Source: Actinacidiphila sp965342175
GTDB taxonomy: Bacteria > Actinomycetota > Actinomycetes > Streptomycetales > Streptomycetaceae
Reading direction: 5' to 3'
Assembly: GCF_965342175.1 (NCBI RefSeq)
Contig: NZ_CBDRBL010000005.1
Span: 62,001 to 126,000 of the forward strand
DNA: 64,000 nucleotides
Below the pieces are notes generated by a model, which saw only the letters and a program-made list of their open reading frames with translations, was not told where the DNA came from and searched no databases. Below are positions 35,785 to 44,082 of the stretch, one piece after another. Both the position numbers and the translations under genes were made by a program. Each line of letters begins with the position of its first letter. Within the stretch, counting starts at the first letter, position 1.

Positions 35785-37170
35785 ATGAGTACGACGGGGG
35801 AAGACGTACTGGACGGGGCCGGCGGAGGAAGCCGGGAGTCCGCCGGGCCGTGGTGGTGGCCCAGGCGGCGCAGCCTGGTGCTCGATGTCGTTCTGGCCTT
35901 CGTCTCGGCCATGGAATGCCTCGTGGAGGGCGCGGCCTTCGCGGAGAAGACCGGGGTCTCGCCGGGCGTCGCGGCGCTGTTCGGGCTCGTGGTCGGCTCG
36001 GTGCTGGTGCTCCGCAGGCGCTGGCCGGTGCTGGTCGTCCTGGTCGCCATCGCTGTGACACCCGCCCAGATGGGGCTCCTGCTGAGCATCGTGGGCCTCT
36101 ACACCCTGGCCGCCTCCGACGTGCCGCGGCGGATCATCGCGGTGCTGTCGGGGATGACCACGCTCGGCATGCTGATCGTCACCTTCCTGGAGATGCACGG
36201 GGACCTCGGCACCGCCGCCTACCACGCGCCGCTGGCCGTGGTCGTCCTCACCTCCGTGCTCGTGGCGGTCGGTGTCACCGCGCCGCCGGTGCTGCTCGGC
36301 CTGTACGTCGGCGCCCGCCGCCGCCTCGTGGAGAGCCTGCGGGAACGGGCGGACGGCCTGGAGCGGGAGCTGTCGCTGCTCGCCGAGACGGCCGCGAGCT
36401 CAGCGGAGCGTGCCCGCATGGAGGAGCGCACGCGCATCGCGCGCGAGATGCACGACGTCGTCGCGCACCGGGTGAGCCTCATGGTCGTGCACGCCGCCGC
36501 GCTCCAGGCGATCGCCGTCAAGGACCCGGTGAAGGCCTCGGGCAGCGCGCAGCTGCTGGGGGACATGGGGCGCCAGGCGCTCGACGAACTGCGCGAGATG
36601 CTGGGCGTGCTGCGGGCCGAGCCGGCCACGGCCGCGGCGCCGGCGGGCGCGCCGGTGGGCGTGGACGTGGCGGCGGCGGACGCGGCGGAGGCAGGGGACG
36701 CGCGGGACGGGACGGTGAGGATCTCGCCCGTGTCGCCGGGCGCGTCCGCGGGCCGGCCCGCGGACGCCGAGGGGAACGACGAGCAGGGGCCGTGCCTGGC
36801 GGAGCTCAGCGGGCTGCTCGACGAGTCGCGGGCCGCCGGGATGGACGTCGACCTCACGGTGGAGGGGGAGGAGCGGCCCCTGGCGGCGCGGGTCGAGGCC
36901 ACGGTCTACCGCGTCGTGCAGGAAGCGCTCACCAACGTCCGCAAGCACGCGCCCGGCGCGCGGGCCCGCATCCGCCTCGCCTACCGCGAGGCGGAGGTCG
37001 CGGTCCTGGTGCAGAACGGGCCCTCCGACGGGGAGCCCGCGCTCGTGCTGCCCAGCGGGGGCAACGGACTGGTCGGCATGAGGGAACGGGTCACCGCGCT
37101 GGGCGGGGGGTTCGCCGCCGGCGCGACGGGCGAGGGCGGGTTCCGCGTCTCCGCGATGCTTCCCGCGTGA
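35785..37170 (+). CDS. NarL-group sensor histidine kinase (HisKA_3), orphan
   Basis: 461 residues. An N-terminal block of four to five membrane helices (about 35-180) has little extracellular sequence. A short coiled segment and the HisKA_3 dimerisation helix follow (ARMEERTRIAREMHDVVAHRVSLMVVHA, phospho-acceptor His223). The Ala/Asp-rich linker is unusually long (about 275-345). The C-terminal ATPase domain has VYRVVQEALTNVRKHAPGA and GGNGLVGMRERV. No response regulator gene is adjacent; the NarL-type regulators in the window are more than 14 kb away. Confidence 0.88.
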   Translation: MSTTGEDVLDGAGGGSRESAGPWWWPRRRSLVLDVVLAFVSAMECLVEGAAFAEKTGVSPGVAALFGLVVGSVLVLRRRWPVLVVLVAIAVTPAQMGLLLSIVGLYTLAASDVPRRIIAVLSGMTTLGMLIVTFLEMHGDLGTAAYHAPLAVVVLTSVLVAVGVTAPPVLLGLYVGARRRLVESLRERADGLERELSLLAETAASSAERARMEERTRIAREMHDVVAHRVSLMVVHAAALQAIAVKDPVKASGSAQLLGDMGRQALDELREMLGVLRAEPATAAAPAGAPVGVDVAAADAAEAGDARDGTVRISPVSPGASAGRPADAEGNDEQGPCLAELSGLLDESRAAGMDVDLTVEGEERPLAARVEATVYRVVQEALTNVRKHAPGARARIRLAYREAEVAVLVQNGPSDGEPALVLPSGGNGLVGMRERVTALGGGFAAGATGEGGFRVSAMLPA

Positions 37171-37694
37171 CGCCGCGGCGGGGGTGGCCGGGGCCGGGTC
37201 GGCCTGGTGGGCGGATGGGCCGGATGGGCCGGATGGGGCGAGTGGGCTGGTGGAGTGAGGGCCCGGTGGGCGTGCTGCCGGTGGGTGCGGCCTCCGGGGC
37301 CGGTGGCCCTGGAGGGACAGGGCGACAACGCACCGGCGTACGACGCGGCGCTGCGCGTCGACCATCCCCGTCACGTGGTGCAGACACGGTCGGCCTGTGG
37401 GGCCGCTCCCCCTGACCGGCGCCCGCGCGGTCGCCATCGCGCCCGGCGGCCGCGCGCCCTGCGCGCCACCGTCCGCACCCCTCGCGGGTCCGTCGCCGTC
37501 TACGTCGTCCACCTGCCGTCCGTCCGGTTCACACCGGCGTCAGGCTTCGGCACGGGCAGGCGGGATGCCGCCGCGCGTGCCCCGGCCACCGCCGGTTTCT
37601 CGTGCCTGGGGGTGCGAAGCGGTGGGCGTGCCGCCGCAGCCGAACCACCGGCACTGCCGACCTGTCCCGGCCGCCGCTCTGCCCCGCCCTGCGG
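37171..37694. other. Gene-free stretch after the histidine kinase
   Basis: About 520 bases. The first part has an iterated GGATGGGCC-type run (37210-37245). The rest is GC-rich without a frame I can support, a clear promoter or a terminator. Confidence 0.5.
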
Positions 37695-38174
37695 TCAGGT
37701 CGTGAGGCGGTGCGGGCGCGAGCCCGTCGTGAGGGCTTCCAGCGCCGCGTCGATGCTCGGGCCCATGTAGTAGTCGCCGGTGTGGTCGATGCAGTAGACG
37801 CGTCCCTCCGCGTCGATCGCCAACTGCCCTTGTCCGGCGGACTCCTCCCCGAGAGGCGCGACTTCCGTTTCCAGCGCCCTGCCCAGGTCGCCGAGTGTGC
37901 GGGCCATGTGCAGCCCGTGGAGCGGGTCCACGTGGACCGCGACGGGCGCGATGGGGCGGCCGGGGGAGGGGGCGGCCGGTACGGTCAGGCCGCCGAACTC
38001 GGCCCAGGCCTCGACGGCGGCCGGGAAGACGCTGTGCCGGTGTCCGCCGGGGGAGACGTAGGCGCGGAGCGTGTCGGCCCAGACCTCGGCCTGGCGGATG
38101 TCCCAGCGGCCGGGCTGCCAGCCGGCGGAGCGCAGGGCGGCGGCCACACCGGCGGGGAAACGTGCCGAGGTCAT
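37695..38174 (-). CDS. SUKH-3 family immunity-like protein
   Basis: 159 residues. The pattern FPAGVAAALRSAGWQPGR, then a strand/helix core (AYVSPGGHRHSVFPAAVEAWAEFGGL) and RVYCIDHTGDYYMGPSIDAALEALTTG, matches the SUKH-3 group. This is one of the SMI1/KNR4-like families found next to polymorphic toxins. No signal peptide or membrane segment. Its ATG overlaps the stop of the upstream deaminase gene by 4 bases, consistent with a toxin followed by its immunity partner. Confidence 0.8.
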   Translation of the reverse strand: MTSARFPAGVAAALRSAGWQPGRWDIRQAEVWADTLRAYVSPGGHRHSVFPAAVEAWAEFGGLTVPAAPSPGRPIAPVAVHVDPLHGLHMARTLGDLGRALETEVAPLGEESAGQGQLAIDAEGRVYCIDHTGDYYMGPSIDAALEALTTGSRPHRLTT

Positions 38175-38665
38175 GCGGTGCGGGCTCCCGGGTCGAAGGC
38201 ACGGACGCCGAAGTGCGCGAGCAGCGCCTGGCAGGAGCGGCAGGGCGGGGCGTAGGCGCCGTGGGCGGGGTCGCCGTCCTCGCGTATGCGGCGGGCGGTG
38301 AGCTCGGCGCCCTTGAGGGCCTTGCGGGCCTCGCCGTTCGTCAGCGGCTTGCGCGCGGCGCGCTTGCTGCGCGATCCGTCGACGGTGGTGAGGTGGCGGG
38401 ACAGCAGTACCGGCTCGGGACAGCGCCCGGCGAAGCGCTCACGCTGTGCGCGGGGGAGGGCGTCGAGGACGTCCTGGACGAGCGGGTGCAGCGGGGGCGG
38501 CTGGTCGGCCTTGACGCCCGTGCAGGTGAGGACCTCGCCCCGGACGGACAGTGCGGCGGCCACCGCCGGCAGGATGCCGTCGCGCCGGTGGCGCAGCACC
38601 GGTGGCGGGGGCGCCTCGCCTGGCGCCCAGTTGAGCCGCGGGTCCGCGGCATCCCTCGTCAGCAT
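38171..38665 (-). CDS. YwqJ-type deaminase-fold protein (putative toxin domain)
   Basis: 164 residues matching the YwqJ group of the cytidine-deaminase superfamily. The predicted zinc ligands are Cys82 (motif RCPEP with Glu84) and the PCRSC pair Cys142/Cys145. The first strand is GILPAVAAALSVRGEVLTCTG. In polymorphic toxins this domain is a C-terminal warhead that deaminates nucleic acids or nucleotides. Here it stands alone, without a secretion leader, so it acts inside the cell or is exported in an unknown way. It is followed directly by SUKH-3. Confidence 0.75.
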   Translation of the reverse strand: MLTRDAADPRLNWAPGEAPPPPVLRHRRDGILPAVAAALSVRGEVLTCTGVKADQPPPLHPLVQDVLDALPRAQRERFAGRCPEPVLLSRHLTTVDGSRSKRAARKPLTNGEARKALKGAELTARRIREDGDPAHGAYAPPCRSCQALLAHFGVRAFDPGARTA

Positions 38666-39115
38666 CTTCGTACGGCCCTCCGATCCGTCCTCACGGGGAG
38701 GATGCCCCCCTATGCGCGTAAGACTGCCAAACGGACAAGGCGTTACGGAAGTCGGTTGTGAGGTGAGAGGTTTATTTTGTGCCAGATGTCATGGCATCTG
38801 GGAGACACAGGTAACGAACTCCCGCGAGCGATACTCCTTGCGTTGGCCTGTGGTTCTACGGATAGTAGCGCCGGCGTGGGCGGGAGGAGCGCCGAGGCCC
38901 CCAGCGGACCGGCCGGGACACGGCCACCGCCGCCTGCTGCCGACGACTCACGTGCGCGCTCTCACAGGTGAGTCGGCGGCCCCGTCGACCGCGTGGCCGC
39001 GCCGCCCGCAGAACGCGACCGAGCTCGCCCCCTTCCGTGCCGGAACCAGGGGAAGTACCTTGTGCACACCCCCTAGGCTGTGCCCAACACCGCATTCAGC
39101 ATGGGGGCATCCGCA
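38666..39115. other. Divergent regulatory region of the SUKH/deaminase island
   Basis: 450 bases between the two divergent arms of the island, with no gene visible. The centre (about 38755-38870) is poorer in GC (GGTTTATTTTG, then GATACTCC and GGATAGTA) and includes a 20-base palindrome. Promoters for both arms are expected here. Confidence 0.5.
38782..38801. promoter_or_regulatory. 20-base near-perfect palindrome, candidate operator
   Basis: CCAGATG (38782-38788) and CATCTGG (38795-38801) are exact complements around TCATGG, of which CATG is itself palindromic. It sits in the AT-richer middle of the divergent gap. No U-run follows, so an operator is more likely than a terminator. Confidence 0.5.
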
Positions 39116-40102
39116 ATGACGACAGGTCGGCCCGGCTACCGGGTCGCGCCACCGAACGCGGCCTACGCCGGTCAGATCGTGCACTTCCCGGACCCGGTGC
39201 GGCGCGCCCGCCACCCGCAGGGCGTACGCGTGGACGAGCGCGGCTACCCCGACTTCTCGCCCTACGCCCGCGCGGCGGCCGAGATCGCCGAGCCGCCGGA
39301 CGGCTTCGGCATCGACGAACTCCGGCTCACCGACTACGTGTCGGCCAACGCCGCGCTGCACGCCGCCGGTCACGAGCTGTGGGACAGCCTCTCCCCCGTC
39401 GCCACTCCGCACGGGTGGACCTGGCACCACGTCGCCGGCAGCCGCCGTCTGGAACTCATCCCCGCCGAGGTCAAGTCCTTGCTGCGGCACCACGGCGGCC
39501 TGGCCACCACTGCCTCCGCCGACCACGACAAGCGCGGCACCCGGCCGCTGCAGGAGACCCGCCCGGTCCACTTCGGCCTGCGCAAGGACGCGGTCGCCGT
39601 CACCGAGCAGCAGGTGCGGGACGTCGAGGAGGAGCTCGGCTACCGGCTGCCCGGCGCGTACCGCACCTTCCTCAAGGCGGCGGGCGGCAGCGCGCCGCGC
39701 GGTGTGGCCCTGCTCCCCATGCTGGGACTCCTCATCGACCAGCCCTTCTTCACCGTGCGGGACGAGGCGGCCGCCAACGACCTGGTCTACGTCAACAAAT
39801 GCCTGCGTGACCACCTCACCAAGGACTACCTGGCGATCTCCTACGTCCAGGGCGGTGTGCTCGCGGTGAAGGCGCAGGGCGCCGACCGGGGTTCGATGTG
39901 GCTGTGCCCGTACGACGACGTGCGGGACGCCGAGGGCGCCTTCGGCTCCACCGAGGAGCGGGCCGCCGTGCTCCTGCTGCCCTGCGGCGAGGACTTCGAC
40001 GCCTTCCTGGCCGCGCTCGCGGGCGATCCGCCGGAGCTGGCTACGGTGGCGCGCCTGATGGTGGACGGCGGCTTCGCCCGCGCCGTCCCGGTGGAGGGGT
40101 GA
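39116..40102 (+). CDS. WHH-type HNH nuclease domain fused to an SMI1/KNR4 (SUKH) domain
   Basis: 328 residues in two parts. Residues 1-140 match toxin nucleases of the HNH/Endonuclease VII group. They have a Pro/Phe-rich front (HFPDPVRRARHPQGVRVDERGYPDFSPYA), the GHELWDSL helix, the WTWHH signature (Trp101-His105), RRLELIPAEVKSLLRHHGG and a final His125/His126. Residues about 160-320 are an SMI1/KNR4 domain (VTEQQVRDVEEELGYRLPGAYRTFLKAAGG). A nuclease and its immunity-like domain on one chain is unusual. The ATG at 39116 follows GGGGG; an in-frame ATG at 39101 has no site. The next gene starts 8 bases later. Confidence 0.75.
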   Translation: MTTGRPGYRVAPPNAAYAGQIVHFPDPVRRARHPQGVRVDERGYPDFSPYARAAAEIAEPPDGFGIDELRLTDYVSANAALHAAGHELWDSLSPVATPHGWTWHHVAGSRRLELIPAEVKSLLRHHGGLATTASADHDKRGTRPLQETRPVHFGLRKDAVAVTEQQVRDVEEELGYRLPGAYRTFLKAAGGSAPRGVALLPMLGLLIDQPFFTVRDEAAANDLVYVNKCLRDHLTKDYLAISYVQGGVLAVKAQGADRGSMWLCPYDDVRDAEGAFGSTEERAAVLLLPCGEDFDAFLAALAGDPPELATVARLMVDGGFARAVPVEG

Positions 40103-40110
40103 GGCGGCAG

Positions 40111-42408
40111 ATGGTCACGTTCGCGCAGGCGCAGGAGCGCGCCGAGGAGTGGATCAACGCCGGCGTCCCCGGCCACCTCGCGCGCGAGGTGCGGGTGCGG
40201 GAGTTCGACCGGGGCTTCGTGGTGTGGTCCGAGCCGAGGGAGGACGGTCCGACCGCGGACGACGGGGAGGTCCGCATCGTCATCGCACGCGACAGCGGCG
40301 AGGCGACGCTCTGGCCCGCACTGCCCGTGGGGGAGATCGTCCGCCGCTGGGAGGAGGCCTACGGCACCGCGGCCGACGCGATCGCCGACGCCGTGCCGGA
40401 GCCGCCCCGGCGGATCGACCTGGAGGCGACGTCCTTCCTGCTGAGCCCGCCGCAGTGGCTGCAGGACGCCGCCGACCGCCTCGGCATCCCCGGCAGCCGC
40501 GGGGGAGCGGACGCCGCCTTCGGCGGCACCGCCGCCACGCCGGTCACCACGCCGCCGCCCGCGCCCGCCCCGGCCCCCGTCACCGCGCCCGGGCCGGCGA
40601 CGCCCACTCAGCCGTACGTCCCGACCCCGACCCCGACCCCGGCCCCGATTCCGTACAGCGGCGCGCCGACCCCGCCGCCCGCGGTGTGGCGGGACGCCAA
40701 CGACAGCGGGGGTGCCGGCGCGTCCGTGCCGCCGCCGGCGACCGTGTACGCGCCGCCGATCAGCGACTCGGACGACGCCCACACCCCGTCGGCCACGGCG
40801 AACGCCGACGCGGGCACCGAGCGGCTGCCGGGGGTGTCCGGGACCGGGACACCGCTGCCGCAGCCCCGGACACAGGGCGGTCACGGCCACCCCGGCGCCG
40901 GGACAGCGGTTCCGCCCCCACCCCCGCCGCCCGCGCCGTTCGGCGGCCCGCCCCCGCCGCCGCCCGCGCCGTCCGCACCCGCGCGGCCCGGGGCAGGGGA
41001 CGCTCACCACGCCGCGGCGATGCCGTCCCGCCCGGACGCCGCGCCCCCGCCGCCCCGGCCGGCGCCCGGGCCGAACGCCGGCGCCGCCGACCTGGCCGCC
41101 GCCGAGACCGTGAAGGCGGCCCCGCCCGGGCCGCCCCCGCCGCCGCCCGGCCCGGGGGTGCCCGGCACCCCGGCCGCCGGGTACGTGCCCACGCAGCTCG
41201 TGCAGGCACTGCCAGCGAACGACCCGCCCGGCCCGCCCGCACCGCCGAAGCCGGCAGCCGGCGACGTGCACCACGCCGCGACAGTGCTGTCCCGCCCGGA
41301 CGCGGGAGGCCGGACCGCGCCTCCGCCCCCGCCGCCCGGACCGGTGGCGCCCGGACCGGCGGCGGCGCAGCCGCCCGCGTACGGCTACCCTCACCCGCCG
41401 CAGCCGCTGCCGCCCACCGGGGTGCCCACCGTCGGCCCCGGCTACCTGGCCGTGCTCCGCTACCGCGCGCCGGACGGTTCCGAGCAGCAGCTGATCCGCC
41501 GCTCCGCGCCCGGCACACCGCACCCGGAGTGGCAGATCCTGCACGAGTTGCGCGCCCTCGGCGTGCCTCCGCAGGCGGTGCTGGAACTGCACACGGAGCT
41601 GGAGTCGTGCGATCTGCCGGGTGGTTACTGCGCCCGGATGATCCGCGAGACCTGGCCCCAGGTGCGGATCAGCAGCACCGCCCCCTATGGCACGGACCAC
41701 GCGAGCCGTCGCGCGGGCGTCCAGCACCTGCTGACCCACCTCGGTGAGCTGCACCAGGTGGCGAGCGCCCCGGCGCACGCCCACCCGCAGCGGGTGCCGA
41801 TGCCCGAGCCGCACCGGATCCAGCGGGTCCCCCCGGTCCCGCTGGACGCGATCGGGCACGAACTGGCGCAGTCCTTCGGGCCGCAGGGCGTGTTCCGTTT
41901 CGACCAGCGGGCGGTCGCCCGCCAGGGCGTCCCGGACCTCGTCGCGCAGACGCTCACCTGGTGCGGGCTGCCGGTGGACTTCGGCCCGTTCTTCTGGGCC
42001 CAGGCCCAGCCCGGGCGGCCGGTGCCGACCCTGGCCGAGCTGGCGGTCGAGCGGGGCGCGCAGCCGGCCCCGGACGCGGGCTCGTACCTGGTCATGGGCA
42101 ACGACTTCGGCCGTCAGCTGTGCGTGCAGTACGGCACGGCGCACATCGTCGCGGTGCCGCTGGAGGCCGGGCCGGGCGGGACGGCGGCGGTGCCGCAGTT
42201 CGTCAACACCGGCCTGCCGGAGTTCGTCCGCTGCCTGGCGCTGCTCGGCACGATGTGGCGCTGGCGGCTGGGCCTGACGCCGGAGCAGGCGGGCCGCTGG
42301 ACGGTCGACTTCCAGAACCAGCTGGCCGCGCTCGACCCGGCGGCGGTGGCCTCGCCGGAGCACTGGTGGCCGGTGCTCGTCGAGCAGATGTGGGACGGAA
42401 TGCTCTGA
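40111..42408 (+). CDS. Large YrhB-like / Pro-rich / deaminase-like / SUKH-4 protein
   Basis: 765 residues. Residues 1-130 resemble YrhB/Imm35-like immunity domains (TFAQAQERAEEWINAG, VREFDRGFVVWSEP). Residues about 135-440 are a Pro/Ala/Gly linker containing a repeated HHAA.(V/M)(L/P)SRPDA unit. Residues about 443-545 look like a deaminase domain with HPEW (His471/Glu473) and C-x6-C (Cys500/Cys507 in LESCDLPGGYC). Residues about 560-765 match SUKH-4 (WCGLPVDFGPFFWAQ, YLVMGNDFGRQLCV). No signal peptide or membrane helix. It is likely co-transcribed with the preceding nuclease-SUKH gene. Domain calls are by eye. Confidence 0.7.
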   Translation: MVTFAQAQERAEEWINAGVPGHLAREVRVREFDRGFVVWSEPREDGPTADDGEVRIVIARDSGEATLWPALPVGEIVRRWEEAYGTAADAIADAVPEPPRRIDLEATSFLLSPPQWLQDAADRLGIPGSRGGADAAFGGTAATPVTTPPPAPAPAPVTAPGPATPTQPYVPTPTPTPAPIPYSGAPTPPPAVWRDANDSGGAGASVPPPATVYAPPISDSDDAHTPSATANADAGTERLPGVSGTGTPLPQPRTQGGHGHPGAGTAVPPPPPPPAPFGGPPPPPPAPSAPARPGAGDAHHAAAMPSRPDAAPPPPRPAPGPNAGAADLAAAETVKAAPPGPPPPPPGPGVPGTPAAGYVPTQLVQALPANDPPGPPAPPKPAAGDVHHAATVLSRPDAGGRTAPPPPPPGPVAPGPAAAQPPAYGYPHPPQPLPPTGVPTVGPGYLAVLRYRAPDGSEQQLIRRSAPGTPHPEWQILHELRALGVPPQAVLELHTELESCDLPGGYCARMIRETWPQVRISSTAPYGTDHASRRAGVQHLLTHLGELHQVASAPAHAHPQRVPMPEPHRIQRVPPVPLDAIGHELAQSFGPQGVFRFDQRAVARQGVPDLVAQTLTWCGLPVDFGPFFWAQAQPGRPVPTLAELAVERGAQPAPDAGSYLVMGNDFGRQLCVQYGTAHIVAVPLEAGPGGTAAVPQFVNTGLPEFVRCLALLGTMWRWRLGLTPEQAGRWTVDFQNQLAALDPAAVASPEHWWPVLVEQMWDGML

Positions 42409-42434
42409 GTGTCCCACCCCGGACGGCCCCGGCA

Positions 42435-42467
42435 GGCCCTCGTGGCGGAGGACGGCCGTCGAGGGCC
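42435..42467 (+). terminator. Hairpin after the SUKH-4 gene
   Basis: GGCCCTCG (42435-42442) pairs with CGAGGGCC (42460-42467) around a 17-base loop, 27 bases beyond the stop. It is moderate in strength and has no U-run. Confidence 0.35.
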
Positions 42468-42519
42468 GGTCGGAGTGTCGCGATATGGGTAAATCAGGCA
42501 AATCCCCGAGAATGGGGGT

Positions 42520-43515
42520 ATGAGCACGGCACACCCCCGCGACGGCCGCGACTTCGCCACCGTCCGCGGTCGCGGGTACCGCACCGACCAGGTCGACCGC
42601 TTCCTCGAGGCGCTGTCCGAGGACCGCGACGCCGCCTGGGAGCGTGCCGCGCGGCTCACCGTCCTGGCGAACGAGATGGCCGCGGAGTGCGCGGCGCTGC
42701 GCGACGTGGTCTCCTCCCTCTCGCCGCCCACGTACGAGTCGCTCGGGAACAACGCGCTGGAACTGCTGCGGCTGGTCGAGGAGGAGGCCGCCTCCGTGCG
42801 CGAACAGGCCGAGGAGGAGGCCCGGCACGCGCACGACGCGGCGGAGGCCGCCCGCCGCACCCTCATGGACGAGGCGCGCGCCGCCGCCCAGGCCCGCCGT
42901 TCCGCCGCGGACGAGGAGGCCGAGCAGCAGCTGCAACAGTCCCGCGACGAGGCCGGAAGCGTCCTCGGCGCCGCCCGCGAGGAGGCCGGCCGGCTGCGGG
43001 ACGAGGCCGCCCGGGAGCTCGACGCCGCCCGGCGGGAGAGTGCACACGTGCTTGCCGAGCAGGACAGGCAGCACCACGAGCGCTTCGACACCCAGGAGCA
43101 CGAACTCGCCGAGGCGGAGGCCGGGGTCGACGCCCGGCTGGCCGAACTCACCTCGTACGCCGAGGCGATGCTGGACGAAGCCCGCCGGGCCCTGGCGGAG
43201 ACGGAGGAGGCCGCCCGGCGCCGCCAGGAGGAGGCCGACGCCACGGCCGCCGCTCTGCTCGCCCAGGCCCGGGTGAGGGAGGAGCGTATCCGTCTCGCCG
43301 CCGAACGCGAACTGCGCGAGCACGAGGTCCGGCGGGAGGAGATCCGCGAGCACCTCGCCCACGTCCGCAGCAGCCTGGCGGCCCTCACCGGCCGCGCGCT
43401 GCCGGAGGCCGGTGCCGGGAGCGGGACCGGGACCGGGACCGAGGACGCCGCCCCCGGCCCCGCTACCCCCGATGTGCCCGCCCCGTCTCCGGGGGACGAT
43501 CAGGAACCGTCGTAG
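42520..43515 (+). CDS. DivIVA-like coiled-coil protein
   Basis: 331 residues. A short N-terminal DivIVA-type targeting motif (RGYRTDQVDRFLEALSEDRD) is followed by almost 240 residues of Ala/Glu/Arg-rich coiled coil. It ends in a Gly/Thr/Pro-rich disordered tail with repeated GTGT. The ELLRLVEEEAASVREQAEEEA segment resembles Streptomyces coiled-coil proteins, sometimes annotated as cellulose-binding, that belong to the polar-growth cytoskeleton (Scy/FilP/DivIVA). The stop overlaps the convergent Uma2 gene by 16 bases. Confidence 0.8.
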   Translation: MSTAHPRDGRDFATVRGRGYRTDQVDRFLEALSEDRDAAWERAARLTVLANEMAAECAALRDVVSSLSPPTYESLGNNALELLRLVEEEAASVREQAEEEARHAHDAAEAARRTLMDEARAAAQARRSAADEEAEQQLQQSRDEAGSVLGAAREEAGRLRDEAARELDAARRESAHVLAEQDRQHHERFDTQEHELAEAEAGVDARLAELTSYAEAMLDEARRALAETEEAARRRQEEADATAAALLAQARVREERIRLAAERELREHEVRREEIREHLAHVRSSLAALTGRALPEAGAGSGTGTGTEDAAPGPATPDVPAPSPGDDQEPS

Positions 43516-44078
43516 GAGGGGAACTCCCCGCTCTCCACGATCCAGGGGCCCACGGGGACGGCGTCCCCGAAGGCGTAGTCGTGCCGGGCCCGGTAGCGCG
43601 GGCCGTCGTCACCCGGAGCCGGATCGGAGAGGACGGCGAGCGTCTTGTCCCGCGGATCGATGATCAGATAGAGCGGGATGTCCATGGCGGGGTAGTCCCG
43701 GGTCTTCTCGCGGTAGACGTTGTCCGGGTTCGACGCCGAGACGACCTCGGCCACCAGGGCGACGTCCGAGGGGTCGAGGAAGCCGGGCGTGTCGAGGGCC
43801 TGTTCCGCCACGACGACCACGTCGGGGCGACGCATACGCCCTATGGCGGGCACTTTGATCTCCGGACCGCTGTGGGCCACGTGACCGGCCCAGTCCGGAT
43901 CGTCGGACAGTTGCCGCTCGATCTGCCGGCGCAGCCGCAGGGAGATCAGCTCGTGCCGGTTGACCGGCGACATCGTCATCGTGACGACACCCTCACCGAT
44001 CTCCACGGCCCAGGCGTCCCCACGTTCCAGCAACTCCATGGCGAGGGCCCGCATACGCGCGTAGGTCTTCGCGTCCAC
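43500..44078 (-). CDS. Uma2-family (DUF820) putative endonuclease
   Basis: 192 residues of the Uma2 group, which has a PD-(D/E)XK nuclease fold. The core shows the MSPVNRHELISLRLRRQIERQL helix, then RRPDVVVVAEQAL (the RPD aspartate), VALVAEVVSASN (the E of the core) and YPAMDIPLYLIID. These genes are multicopy in actinomycetes and cyanobacteria and their biological role is unclear. It follows the MFS gene by 4 bases in the same direction. Confidence 0.85.
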   Translation of the reverse strand: MDAKTYARMRALAMELLERGDAWAVEIGEGVVTMTMSPVNRHELISLRLRRQIERQLSDDPDWAGHVAHSGPEIKVPAIGRMRRPDVVVVAEQALDTPGFLDPSDVALVAEVVSASNPDNVYREKTRDYPAMDIPLYLIIDPRDKTLAVLSDPAPGDDGPRYRARHDYAFGDAVPVGPWIVESGEFPSYDGS

Positions 44079-44082
44079 GGGC

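Noticed and set aside
39841..43362. 1173-codon minus-strand frame opposite the SUKH-4 and coiled-coil genes
   Set aside because: Arg/Gly shadow of two plus-strand genes with recognisable domains.
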